From Candidatus Eremiobacterota bacterium (lineage in GTDB: Bacteria > Vulcanimicrobiota > CADAWZ01 > Ess09-12), in contig JAVHLM010000042.1 in the NCBI GenBank assembly GCA_031082125.1, positions 1 through 51,352 on the forward strand: a stretch of DNA of 51,352 nucleotides, in the 5' to 3' direction. A program made the position numbers and the translations under genes. The notes under the pieces were generated by a model. That model did not search any database and was not told where the DNA came from. It was given only the letters and a program-made list of their open reading frames with translations. Shown one piece after another: positions 25,538-36,355 of the stretch (positions are counted from its first letter, which is position 1; every line of letters begins with the position of its first letter).

Positions 25538-27481
25538 CTAGCCCGAAGGATAGGACGTATTGTTGCCGCCCTTGTTTTTTGCCTGCTGAAGGGCTTCCTC
25601 CACCTTTGCGATAAGATCTTCCTTGTTTTTCGCGTCAACAGGGAAATTTGCCACCCCTATGGAGAGGCTGGAATGAATCTTGGATTTCTTCGCCCTTGCC
25701 ATGCTTCTCATCTCGAAAGCCATCCTGATGCGCTCGCTGATCAGCACGGCGCTCGACTTGTCGGACTGCAGAAGAAGCACGGCAAACTCGTCGCTCTGAA
25801 TGCGTGCCACTACATCAGTCTCCCTGGTGTGGGCCTTGATTATCTCGGCGACCTCCTTGAGTAATTTGTCGCCTGATTCCGTTCCATATTCCTCGTTTAT
25901 CCTGGTAAAATTATCAATATCGATGAGGGTGAGGGAGAGGAGGGCTTCATAACGCTGGCTTCTCTTTATCTCCTCACTGAAGCGCTCGTTGAAGTAAATG
26001 GCATTGTAAAGGCCCGTGATATCGTCATACATGCCTCCCGCGATGGTCTTCTGGAAGAGCTGGGCGTTCTGGAGGGTTACCGCGGCAATATTGGCGAAGC
26101 TCACGACGAATTCCAGGTTCTCTATGGTGAAGGCATAATTATCGGGTCTCCCGAGGTAGAGAACGCCCAGAATCTCCTCCTCGTAAAGGATAGGGGCAAC
26201 CAGGGCGCTCTTTTCATAGGTGAGAAGGGTCTGGAGCTCAGCCCCGTCGATGAGGACCGATCCCGAATCAATCTTTACAGGCTTCTGCTTCTCTGCGACC
26301 CAGCCGGGAAGGCCTTCACCGAGCCTGAGGCTGAAGTTGCGGAAAAAATCGGAGTAAGGGCTGTAAGCCACTTCGGCAAATATTTCGGGCTGACCCTCCA
26401 TGGACTCGAGCATGAAGAGAATACAGGTCTGGGCGGGGATTATCTTCAGCAGGTGCTCGACGATTGACATATAGGCCTCTTCAGGATTAAGGCTCTTGTT
26501 GAGCTCCATCGAGGCATCCAGGAGGGCCTGGATCTTTGCCAGTTTCTTTTTAATGCCCTCAACGTCCTTTTCCCCCTCTTTCAGGCGCTTTTCAAAGATG
26601 AGCGTCATCTCCTTCTCTTTCTCCTTGTAGAGCTCCGTCTGGGCAGTGGCCTGGTTTTTCTGCTCGTGGAACTTCTTGTACATCTTCTCAAGCTCTTCTT
26701 TGCTCTCTTTAAGCTTGTTCTTGAGATCGTCGCCCTCGTTTTCCTTCTCTGTAAGGGCATTTGACAGGCCCTGGATATGCTTTTTATCATTCTGGCTGTC
26801 TTCAATGATCATATTCTTTTCTTCCTGGGCGATGCGTTTCGTTTCGGCGATCTCCTCCTCGAGACCGACGGCAGTCTTGAAGATCCAGAGGAGCATCACG
26901 CCGACCATCACGACGTACTTCAGCATGTCAACGCAATATTTCAGGACCACTTTCTTTGCCGCGCCTTCCTGGGCAAGATCAATATGGAGATTCACTGACG
27001 TTGAAGTGATGCTCACCATTTCCCCGGCGACAAGCACACCATAGATGAAGCCGGGAAGCAGCACGGCGAAAAGAAAAGCCGAGTTGCCCAGGAAAAGGGC
27101 CGCCTCAAGGGCGGGGAGCACGAAGCCCAGCAGCATATAGGCCGAGCCCAGAAACACATTGGTGATGAGGCCCGTGACAAGGTCGGAGAAAATGAGAAGG
27201 TACACGTAGAATTTCTTCTCACTGCACCTGAAGGCATAGATGGCCGCGCAGAAATGATAGAAGAACAGGAATGCCGTGACAATCCAGAGAGGGCCCTGGG
27301 GGCCGCCGGCGGGACCCATTCCGGGGAATATGGAAGGAAGCGTGACAAGATGGGGGCTTGCATCGGGAGTATTCAGGTTGGTGAGAAAAAGGCCCAGCAT
27401 GAGAGCAAGAAACCTGAAGCCAAAAAGGTACCATACAAGCCCTGCAGAACCCCTCGACTGGTTTCCCGCATCCATCGGCAC
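25538..27481 (-). CDS. Membrane coiled-coil GAF protein with degenerate GGDEF domain
   Basis: About 647 residues. Several membrane helices fill about 15-215. A long charged coiled coil (about 218-330) leads into a GAF domain (about 335-480) and a GGDEF domain (about 485-640). The signature motif is changed to QSDEF (ETDVVARIQSDEFAVLL), losing both glycines needed for GTP binding. The RxxD site (RETD) and the DDITGLYN start are kept. It therefore probably binds cyclic di-GMP, or acts as an allosteric module, instead of making the messenger. I place the start at GTG 27481, 6 nt after GAGGAG; ATG 27475 and TTG 27508 are alternatives. It is divergent from mfd. Confidence 0.8.
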   Translation of the reverse strand: MPMDAGNQSRGSAGLVWYLFGFRFLALMLGLFLTNLNTPDASPHLVTLPSIFPGMGPAGGPQGPLWIVTAFLFFYHFCAAIYAFRCSEKKFYVYLLIFSDLVTGLITNVFLGSAYMLLGFVLPALEAALFLGNSAFLFAVLLPGFIYGVLVAGEMVSITSTSVNLHIDLAQEGAAKKVVLKYCVDMLKYVVMVGVMLLWIFKTAVGLEEEIAETKRIAQEEKNMIIEDSQNDKKHIQGLSNALTEKENEGDDLKNKLKESKEELEKMYKKFHEQKNQATAQTELYKEKEKEMTLIFEKRLKEGEKDVEGIKKKLAKIQALLDASMELNKSLNPEEAYMSIVEHLLKIIPAQTCILFMLESMEGQPEIFAEVAYSPYSDFFRNFSLRLGEGLPGWVAEKQKPVKIDSGSVLIDGAELQTLLTYEKSALVAPILYEEEILGVLYLGRPDNYAFTIENLEFVVSFANIAAVTLQNAQLFQKTIAGGMYDDITGLYNAIYFNERFSEEIKRSQRYEALLSLTLIDIDNFTRINEEYGTESGDKLLKEVAEIIKAHTRETDVVARIQSDEFAVLLLQSDKSSAVLISERIRMAFEMRSMARAKKSKIHSSLSIGVANFPVDAKNKEDLIAKVEEALQQAKNKGGNNTSYPSG

Positions 27482-27568
27482 TTTGTTCTCCTCGATAGAA
27501 TCGATCAATATTCATTCTTCAAGTTCACTTTTAATCCTTTCCCTCCCGCCCCCATGGAGGGACTCCCG

Positions 27569-27597
27569 TTGACTCATTGGAGAGGGAACGATATAAT
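27569..27597 (+). promoter_or_regulatory. Consensus-like promoter of mfd
   Basis: TTGACT (27569-27574), a 17-nt spacer and TATAAT (27592-27597) are close to the sigma70 ideal. The -10 box contains the ATG at 27596, so that ATG cannot be the start of a message from this promoter. With a start site near 27604, the ATG at 27614 has a leader of only about 10 nt. Confidence 0.7.
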
Positions 27598-27613
27598 GGT
27601 CAAGGTGGTTTCC

Positions 27614-30600
27614 ATGGTCCATTCATCAGATTTTAACGATATCAGGGCACTTCAAGCTTTCAGGAGCCTGGGGAGCTCGATTGAAAAGGGAACAAGCTGC
27701 GCCGTTTCAGGGATCGTTCCCCCGGCAAAGCCCCTTTTCATGGCTCTTCTGCTGGCGGAGCTGCCCCTTCCCTCATATCTGGTCACTTCCGACAGCGAGA
27801 AGGCTGAGCGCTTTTACCACGCCCTCCATTTCTTTACCCCCCCCGCCATGGCAGGCAGGATAGCTCTCATGCCTGAAATCAACGATGATGAAGGGGAGGA
27901 TCTCTCCGGCGGCGCCACGGCCCTCTGGCTTCCCGTGCTGGAAAAGCTCTCGCAGAGGGAGGAGATCTTCCTCATCACCCCGCTTTCAGCCCTCCTGAAA
28001 AAGATAGAGACTATGGAGAACCTCAGGCAGGGCGCCTTAAGCGTCGTGAAAAACCAGGTCATATCCCCCTCCCGTCTTTGTGAGCACCTCGTGGAAAGAG
28101 GATACGAAAGGAGTGCCCTCGTGGAGAAAAGGGGGGAGTTCTCTCTCCGCGGCTGCATTCTGGACATGTACCCCGCCACAGGTGTTCCCGTAAGGCTCGA
28201 ATTCTGGGGCGATGAGGTTGAATCCATCAGAGGGATAGACGTCGCCACGCAGCGATCGGCCGGGGAGGCGCCCTCGGTGAGAATACTCTCCCTTTCGGGT
28301 ACAAGAGAGAGTTCAACTCTTCTGGATTATCTTCCCCTGAGCTCCTGGCTCATCCTGGACGAGCCTTCGCAGCTTGCCCTCCAGGCCTACGAGCACGGAG
28401 AAACGCCTGCCGAGGCCGCTGACACTTCTTTCAAAGACAGAAAATTGATAAGCCTCTCGTCCTGGGGCCACGAGGAGGAGATCCACTTTGCCACGGCGAC
28501 CCTCTCGCCCTTCTACCGGAAGCTCGAGGATTTTTCCCTCTTCCTCAGGGAGAAAAGGGCCCAGGGTCACCAGGTCATCGTGATAAGCACCCAGGATGCC
28601 AGGCTCAGGGATGTGCTGGCGCAAGAGGGAATCGCCGCCGCTGATGAAGCGGAGCCCGGTGCAGGCTTCGTGAGCCTCGTCCATGGCTCTCTCGACGAGG
28701 GATTCTTTTTTGAGCCAGGCTGGACGGTCCTCACCGACAGGGAGATCCTGGGCACAAAGCGGAGCGCCCATTTCATCGCCGCTGAGAAGCGGTACATCCC
28801 GGTAAAGCTCGAGGATCTCACGCCCGGCGACTTTGTGGTCCATGTGCTCCATGGCATCGGGGTTTACAGGGGCCTCAGAACGCTCACGATAAAAGACCAT
28901 GCCAAGGAATTCCTGGCCCTGGAGTATGCGAAGGGCGACATGCTCTTTGTTCCCGTTGACCAGATGGAGCAGATCCACAGGTTTACCGGTCTCGAGGAAA
29001 AGACTCCCTCCCTCTCCTACCTGGGAGGCAAGGAATGGAAGAATACAAGGGCCAAGATTCGGCATGAAGTGGAGGAAATCGCAAAAAAGCTCGTGGAGCT
29101 CTACGCAAGAAGAGACGCCCTGGAAGGCTTTGCCTTCTCGCCTGACATGCCATGGCAGGGCGAGCTGGAAAGCAGCTTCCCCTACGAGGAGACGCCCGAT
29201 CAGCTCAAGGCAGTGGAAGAGGTAAAGCATGACATGGAAAAGATCCGCCCCATGGACAGGCTCATCTGCGGCGACGCGGGGTACGGCAAGACCGAGGTGG
29301 CGCTGAGGAGCGCCTTCAAGGCGGTCATGGACGGGAAGCAGGTGGCCCTCCTGGTACCCACCACCATACTGGCCGATCAGCACTACACGACTTTCTCCGA
29401 GAGGCTTGCGCCTTTCCCCATGAAAGTAGAGATGCTCAGCCGCTTCAGGAGCGCCGGGGAACAGAAGGCCATCATCGACTCCCTCAGGGAGGGAAGCCTC
29501 GACATCATCATCGGGACCCACAGGCTCCTTTCGGAAGACGTGCAGTTCAAATCCCTGGGCCTTGTGATTATCGACGAGGAGCAGCATTTCGGCGTCCTTC
29601 ACAAGGAGAGGCTCAAGGAGCTCCGGAGCCACGTGGATGTCATCACCCTCTCGGCGACACCCATCCCCAGGACGCTCTCCTTCGCCCTCTCGGGCATCAG
29701 GGACATGTCCCTCATCACCACGCCGCCTGAAAACAGGCTTCCGGTGAAGACCTTCCTTCTCCCGTTCCGCCACGAGGTGATAAAAGGCGCCGTATCGAGA
29801 GAGATTGAGAGGGGGGGGCAGGTGTATTTTATCCACAACAGGATAAGGGGGATAGCCCAGATGGCAAGCGCCATAGAGAAGCTTGTCCCGGGAGCCCGCG
29901 TGGCCACTGCCCATGGGCAGATGAGCGAGGAGGACCTGGAGAGGATAATGAAAGGCTTCCTGGACAGGGCCTGCGATGTCCTTGTCTGCACGACCATCAT
30001 CGAGAGCGGCATTGACATCTCCAATGTGAATACCATCATAATCAACAATGCTTACGGATTCGGGCTTGCCCAGCTTTACCAGCTCAGGGGAAGGGTAGGC
30101 CGCTCGCACCGGCAGGCCTATGCGTACCTGCTCTATCCCGCCCACAGGAAGCTTGGCGACATGGCCAGAAAGCGGATGGAAACCCTCAAGGACTTCTCTG
30201 ACCTCGGCGCCGGATTCCATATCGCCATGAGGGACCTGGAGCTCAGGGGCGCAGGGAATATCCTGGGGACGGAGCAGCACGGCTTCGTGAGAGCCGTCGG
30301 TTTTGACCTTTACTGCAGGCTCCTGGACGACGCCGTCAAGGAGCTGAAAGGTGAAAAGCCCCGCAAAGAGGAGGGAGGCCCCTCGATTGAGCTCCCCCTC
30401 TCTGCGTATCTCCCCGGGGACTATGTGCCGGATGACCGCCAGAAAATCACTCTGTACCGCCGCATGTCAGCCCTCACCACGGCCGAGGAGGCAGCCTCCA
30501 TTGAAGAGGAGCTCCGCGACCGCTTCGGCCCCCTGCCTCCCGAAGCGCGGAACATGCTGGCGCTCCTTGTGGTGAAATCCCTTCTCATTTCGATGAGAAT

Positions 30601-30832
30601 CCCGAAAATCAGCCATGAGGGCTGCGATGTCTTCATGCTCATGCCGTTTTTCGAGGGGTTCAGCGCCGAGGCGCTCAGGGCGCTCCGCGCCACCGGCACC
30701 GCCATGGAGCTCAGAAACAACAGGCTCACCCTCGTGGGCCTGCTGGATAAAGAGGAGTGGACAGCGAAGCTGATAAGGTTTCTTGCCGCCTTCAGGAAGG
30801 CTGCGGGCTCTTCCCCTTCACTTCCATCATGA
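27614..30832 (+). CDS. mfd: Transcription-repair coupling factor
   Basis: About 1072 residues (E. coli Mfd has 1148). Mfd pushes stalled RNA polymerase off DNA lesions and recruits UvrA. Seen in order: a degenerate UvrB-like N-terminal part (RLEFWGDEVESIRGIDVATQ), the RNA-polymerase-interacting CarD-like domain near 406 (GDFVVHVLHGIGVYRGL), motor Walker A near 554 (CGDAGYGKTEVALR), a DEEQ box near 654, the TPIPRTL motif, GRVGRSHRQAYAYLLYPAH near 826, and the C-terminal TRCF domain from about 930. ATG 27614 follows AAGGTGG; ATG 27596 lies inside the -10 box. The frame stays open upstream to 27254, but that part antisenses another gene and is not conserved-looking. The 3' end overlaps a convergent gene by 41 bp. 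Confidence 0.95.
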   Translation: MVHSSDFNDIRALQAFRSLGSSIEKGTSCAVSGIVPPAKPLFMALLLAELPLPSYLVTSDSEKAERFYHALHFFTPPAMAGRIALMPEINDDEGEDLSGGATALWLPVLEKLSQREEIFLITPLSALLKKIETMENLRQGALSVVKNQVISPSRLCEHLVERGYERSALVEKRGEFSLRGCILDMYPATGVPVRLEFWGDEVESIRGIDVATQRSAGEAPSVRILSLSGTRESSTLLDYLPLSSWLILDEPSQLALQAYEHGETPAEAADTSFKDRKLISLSSWGHEEEIHFATATLSPFYRKLEDFSLFLREKRAQGHQVIVISTQDARLRDVLAQEGIAAADEAEPGAGFVSLVHGSLDEGFFFEPGWTVLTDREILGTKRSAHFIAAEKRYIPVKLEDLTPGDFVVHVLHGIGVYRGLRTLTIKDHAKEFLALEYAKGDMLFVPVDQMEQIHRFTGLEEKTPSLSYLGGKEWKNTRAKIRHEVEEIAKKLVELYARRDALEGFAFSPDMPWQGELESSFPYEETPDQLKAVEEVKHDMEKIRPMDRLICGDAGYGKTEVALRSAFKAVMDGKQVALLVPTTILADQHYTTFSERLAPFPMKVEMLSRFRSAGEQKAIIDSLREGSLDIIIGTHRLLSEDVQFKSLGLVIIDEEQHFGVLHKERLKELRSHVDVITLSATPIPRTLSFALSGIRDMSLITTPPENRLPVKTFLLPFRHEVIKGAVSREIERGGQVYFIHNRIRGIAQMASAIEKLVPGARVATAHGQMSEEDLERIMKGFLDRACDVLVCTTIIESGIDISNVNTIIINNAYGFGLAQLYQLRGRVGRSHRQAYAYLLYPAHRKLGDMARKRMETLKDFSDLGAGFHIAMRDLELRGAGNILGTEQHGFVRAVGFDLYCRLLDDAVKELKGEKPRKEEGGPSIELPLSAYLPGDYVPDDRQKITLYRRMSALTTAEEAASIEEELRDRFGPLPPEARNMLALLVVKSLLISMRIPKISHEGCDVFMLMPFFEGFSAEALRALRATGTAMELRNNRLTLVGLLDKEEWTAKLIRFLAAFRKAAGSSPSLPS

Positions 30833-31937
30833 CAAGGGCTACGTCGTCTGATTCAAAGAACGTCCCCGAGTGCCTTTTTACATCTTCCAGGATATGCTCC
30901 AGGATATCCTCGAGGGAGGAGTCCCTGGCCTCCTTGATCCTGTCGAGAAGCCGCGGGAAGGAGAAGAGCTGCCCTTCGGGGCTCCTCGCTTCGCTCACTC
31001 CGTCGGTGAACAGGATCACTTTGTCGCCCGGGAAGAGCACTGTCTTCTTTTCAAGCCACTGATTGGCGGAAAAGACACCTACGGGAAAGCCCTCGGCTTC
31101 GAGAAGCTCGATGGAGCCGCTCCCCCTTATGATAATGCCCTTCTGATGGCCTGCATTCGAATAGGTGAGCTCCCTTGTCTCTTCGTCGAGAATCGAGTAA
31201 AACATGGTGCTGTACCAGGAGCCCTCGCCCCAGAGGTCAATGAGCCTCCTGTTGATCTTGTCCAGGATGAAGGCGGGAGAGTAACTCTTCTTACCCCATT
31301 CGTAGAAAAAGCTCATAATCACCGCCATTACAAGAGATGCCGGGATACCTTTCCCCATTACGTCGCCTATGGCGAGCACGACGTGCTTTTTCTTGAAAGG
31401 GCGGAAATAATAAAAGTCGCCGCCCACTTCCATGCACTGGTGGATATAGCCCAGGACCCTTATCCTCTCGAGGTCAAAAGCCTTTGAGAGAAGAGTTTTC
31501 TGGAGAGCCTTGGCCAGGTCCACGTCGCGCTTCATGCGCTCCTCGAATTTCTTCACGTCCACGAACTTGTTCACGGCGAGGACCACGATGAGCGACAGCA
31601 GTGACCACTTGATAACCTCTATAAAGTCCTTCAGGACATAGTCTATAAAGGTCATCTCCGGGCGGATAGAGGCCAGGTGGAACGCGAGAAGGGCCAGGGG
31701 AAAGAAATAAAAGCCCCGGAGCCTGAAAAAAAGGCAGCCTGCCATAAGGGGTATAAAAAAGAGATCAAAGTGGAGATCTCTCCTGGTAAGGTGAAGTATG
31801 AGGGCGCAGGCCGCAATGAGTGCCACCACAAGCATCATCAGGCCGATGCGGTATTTTTTCTCGGGAAGCTCAACGGCAAGCGAGACAATTTTCCTGTCAA
31901 GCTTGCGCAGGGCGACCATCAAACGCTTGAGCCTCAT
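30792..31937 (-). CDS. Membrane RsbU-like PP2C serine phosphatase
   Basis: 381 residues. The N-terminal part has about three or four membrane helices (roughly 30-50, 57-72, 75-90 and 108-124) and a short signalling helix to 150. A SpoIIE/RsbU PP2C domain (about 155-375) follows, with metal-site motifs VGGDFYYF (171-178), GDVMGKGIPA (191-200), LFTDGVSEARS and SDDVALVMM. Such phosphatases dephosphorylate anti-sigma-factor antagonists in partner-switching pathways; no partner is encoded nearby. The start is ATG at 31937 behind GAGGGAGG. The last 41 bp run into the 3' end of mfd on the opposite strand. Confidence 0.9.
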   Translation of the reverse strand: MRLKRLMVALRKLDRKIVSLAVELPEKKYRIGLMMLVVALIAACALILHLTRRDLHFDLFFIPLMAGCLFFRLRGFYFFPLALLAFHLASIRPEMTFIDYVLKDFIEVIKWSLLSLIVVLAVNKFVDVKKFEERMKRDVDLAKALQKTLLSKAFDLERIRVLGYIHQCMEVGGDFYYFRPFKKKHVVLAIGDVMGKGIPASLVMAVIMSFFYEWGKKSYSPAFILDKINRRLIDLWGEGSWYSTMFYSILDEETRELTYSNAGHQKGIIIRGSGSIELLEAEGFPVGVFSANQWLEKKTVLFPGDKVILFTDGVSEARSPEGQLFSFPRLLDRIKEARDSSLEDILEHILEDVKRHSGTFFESDDVALVMMEVKGKSPQPS

Positions 31938-31986
31938 GGTGCCTCCCTCATTATTTTCCCTGATTGGATCCGTGCAATTTCCCTCA

Positions 31987-32015
31987 ATAATACATGACGC
32001 CCATGAAAAAGTCAA
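31987..32015 (-). promoter_or_regulatory. Sigma70-type promoter of the RsbU-like phosphatase gene
   Basis: On the minus strand TTGACT (32015-32010), a 17-nt spacer and TATTAT (31992-31987) lie 49 nt before the ATG at 31937. It is the same TTGACT hexamer seen at the other strong promoters in the window. Confidence 0.6.
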
Positions 32016-32151
32016 ATGACCTCCAAGGAAGGATCTGCCGGGGAGAGAATAGATATGATGATGCCGTCTGGCATGCTCTGTGAGAATAAGAAGGAAAAGA
32101 GAAGGCACCTGCTGGCATATAATGAGCATCAGGATAAGAAAGGAACAGACG

Positions 32152-34147
<1,996 letters not shown>

Positions 34148-34170
34148 GGGAGTTTCAGGAAAAGACCTGA

Positions 34171-34199
34171 GAGGAGGGGGGAGGTACCCCCTCCTCTTT
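34171..34199 (+). terminator. Intrinsic terminator after eno
   Basis: GAGGAGGGGG (34171-34180) and CCCCCTCCTC (34187-34196) form a perfect 10-bp stem around the loop GAGGTA, followed by a short TTTA. The T-tract is weak but the stem is strong. It separates eno from the UbiA operon, whose ATG is 20 bp further on, so some read-through may occur. Confidence 0.7.
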
Positions 34200-34219
34200 A
34201 TCATCCTGCTGGAGTAACG

Positions 34220-35137
34220 ATGAAGGCTGGGACACTGCAAGACTGGGCGGCCCTTGCGCGCCTCCCCTTTCACACCGTGGGCGTTTTCCCCTTTATCCTG
34301 GGCTCAGTCCTCGCATGGCGCGAAACGGGAGCCTTCAACTGGCCTGTCATTCTCTGGGGGACCCTTGCCGTCATCCTCATCATGGCAGCGACGTATCTCG
34401 CAGGGGAGTACTATGACTACGATGTCGATACCCTTTCCGGGAAGATGGAGAAGAACCGCTTCTCGGGAGGCTCGGGCGTGCTGCAGAAAGGTATCATGCC
34501 CCGCCACTATCCCCTTGTAGCTTCCATAGTCAGCCTTGGCGCCGCGGCGGCGATAGGGATCGTGATCCAGCTCGTATACAGAACCGGCCCCCTCACTATC
34601 CCGATGGGAGCTTTCGGGATAGTCTGCGGCTATTTCTATTCCACCAGGCCCATCAGGTGGTCTGCCCGGGGTGTGGGAGAGATCCTGATAGGGATCTGCT
34701 ATGGGTGGCTCACCGTCGCCACGTCATATTACCTCCAGACGGGTATCATCACTCCTTTCGTCACCCTTGTCTCATTCCCCATAGGCTTTACCATTTTCAA
34801 CGTGATCCTCATCAACGAGTTTCCCGACTATCCCGCCGACATGGAGGACGGGAAAAAAACCCTCGTCGTGCGCTTTGGGAAGGAAAAGTCCGCAGTGTTT
34901 TACATGCTCGCTTCTCTAGGAGCCTGGATATCATATATCCTCATTGCCGTGGCCTGGCCATCGTTTACAGCCCTCTATGCCGGGCTCCCCTTTCTGCTGC
35001 TCTCGGTGGCGACGACCCTCGAGGTGGCAAGAGGAGACTGGCGCCGCAGGGAGAACCTAGAAAGGATATGCGCGAAGACCATCGTGATCAACCTGGGGCT
35101 CTCGGCAGCCCTCATCGCAGCCGCCCTCATCAGGTAG
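34220..35137 (+). CDS. UbiA-family prenyltransferase (MenA-like)
   Basis: 305-residue integral membrane protein with about eight or nine helices. The two Asp-rich substrate motifs of UbiA aromatic prenyltransferases are present: GEYYDYDVDTLSGKMEKNRF near 62-81 and NEFPDYPADMEDGKKTLVVR near 195-214. The second resembles MenA (dihydroxynaphthoate prenyltransferase) and its archaeal relatives more than UbiA proper. The acceptor could be a quinone precursor, or another aromatic or lipid head group. The start is ATG at 34220 behind GGAG. It heads a tight three-gene operon with a radical SAM enzyme and a GT9-methyltransferase fusion; no menaquinone gene is adjacent. Confidence 0.85.
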   Translation: MKAGTLQDWAALARLPFHTVGVFPFILGSVLAWRETGAFNWPVILWGTLAVILIMAATYLAGEYYDYDVDTLSGKMEKNRFSGGSGVLQKGIMPRHYPLVASIVSLGAAAAIGIVIQLVYRTGPLTIPMGAFGIVCGYFYSTRPIRWSARGVGEILIGICYGWLTVATSYYLQTGIITPFVTLVSFPIGFTIFNVILINEFPDYPADMEDGKKTLVVRFGKEKSAVFYMLASLGAWISYILIAVAWPSFTALYAGLPFLLLSVATTLEVARGDWRRRENLERICAKTIVINLGLSAALIAAALIR

Positions 35138-35187
35138 GGAAGGTTGGCCCCCGCAGGGCCCTCCCCCTTTACCTGCCCCCCACCCTC

Positions 35188-36351
35188 GTGCTCCGGCAGC
35201 TCGGGAGCGCTCTCCTTCTCGCCCGCACGACGGGCTGGCGGGGACTTCCCAGGTGGATCGCCTCGGGGGGGGTGCGCACCCTCCCGGTGGCGGCAGGAGC
35301 TTATGGCATGGGCTGCATCGGCTACCCTGCCCACCCTGTGTGGGAGATAACGACAGCCTGCAACTCACGGTGCATCCATTGCCATGCCTCATCGGGTGAG
35401 CCCATGGAAGGGGAGCTCACCACCGCGGAGGGACTGGCCCTCATCGACGAGATCGTGAAAGTCCGCGAGTTCAGGATGCTCGTGTTCACGGGGGGAGAGC
35501 CCCTTGTGAGGAGCGATCTGCTGGAGCTCTGCCGTTACGGTACGAGGCGGGGACTTTCAATCGTCATCGCGAGCAACGGGATGCTTCTTGACAGGGGTAA
35601 GGCCCGGGAGCTCAGGAAGGCCGGTGTGCGGGGGATGGCAATAAGCCTGGACTCCTGCGATGCCGAAGTGCACAACCACATAAGGAGCCTTCCCGATGCC
35701 TATGACAGGGCCCTCGAGGGGATGGCCCACGCGAAAAAGGAGGCGATGGTCCTCCAGGTGAATTTTACCGCCACGAGGCACAACCTGGGCGATCTTGAGA
35801 GGACCATCGCCATGGTGTCCACCCTTGGCGCCGATATCATGCTTGTCTACCAGCTCGTGGAGGTGGGCCGCGGGAGCGCTCTCGGATCACTCGCACTCTC
35901 AAAGGAGGAAAACAGGCAGGTGGGAGAGATCATAAAGAAAGCCCAGAAGAAAGCCCTCATGGTCATAGAACCTGTCGCATCGCCGCAGTACTGGCCTCTC
36001 CTTCTTGACGGGCGGGGAGAACCCTCCCCGGGGAAGCTGCGCCTGGCCCGGCCCTTTTTCCATGGATGCACCGCGGGGAGGGGCTTTGTATATATAAAGG
36101 CTGACGGGGAAGTGTGGCCCTGCCCCTTTGTGGAAGTCTCAGCAGGCAACGTAAGGGAGAGACCCTTTCACGAAATCTGGCGCCAGGCGTCCCTTTTCAG
36201 GGACCTTCGCTCAAGAAAGCTCCTGAAAGGCCGCTGTGGGGAGTGCACAATGCATGAGATATGTGGAGGCTGCCGCGGGAGGGCCCATGCCGCCACCGGT
36301 GACTACATGGCCGAGGATCCCCACTGCTATTTCCTGGAAAAAGAGGAGTAA
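35188..36351 (+). CDS. Radical SAM/SPASM-domain enzyme
   Basis: About 387 residues. The [4Fe-4S]-SAM motif is TTACNSRCIHCHASSG (CxxxCxxC near 58-65), followed by VFTGGEPLVRSDLLELC. The C-terminal SPASM-like region has cysteines in HGCTAGRG, EVWPCPFVEVSAGNV and KGRCGECTMHEICGGCRGRA, ending near a last HCYF, enough for one or two auxiliary clusters. Relatives modify peptides or tailor cofactors (PqqE, NirJ and AhbD groups); the substrate here is unknown. The start is uncertain. GTG 35188 is the best in-frame candidate, but it has no clear ribosome site, and ATG 35305 is another. The gene begins almost at the UbiA stop and ends 4 bp before the GT9 fusion. Confidence 0.85.
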   Translation: MLRQLGSALLLARTTGWRGLPRWIASGGVRTLPVAAGAYGMGCIGYPAHPVWEITTACNSRCIHCHASSGEPMEGELTTAEGLALIDEIVKVREFRMLVFTGGEPLVRSDLLELCRYGTRRGLSIVIASNGMLLDRGKARELRKAGVRGMAISLDSCDAEVHNHIRSLPDAYDRALEGMAHAKKEAMVLQVNFTATRHNLGDLERTIAMVSTLGADIMLVYQLVEVGRGSALGSLALSKEENRQVGEIIKKAQKKALMVIEPVASPQYWPLLLDGRGEPSPGKLRLARPFFHGCTAGRGFVYIKADGEVWPCPFVEVSAGNVRERPFHEIWRQASLFRDLRSRKLLKGRCGECTMHEICGGCRGRAHAATGDYMAEDPHCYFLEKEE

Positions 36352-36355
36352 TCGC

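Noticed and set aside
27254-27613. In-frame upstream extension of mfd
   Set aside because: It overlaps the 5' end of the opposite GAF-GGDEF gene, is not Mfd-like, and precedes a consensus promoter.
28313-30280. 655-codon open frame antisense to mfd
   Set aside because: It is the mirror of a well-conserved gene in GC-rich DNA; its protein has no family features and no ribosome site.
34657-35187. Long N-terminal extension of the radical SAM protein
   Set aside because: It lies entirely inside the UbiA gene in another frame and lacks conserved sequence.
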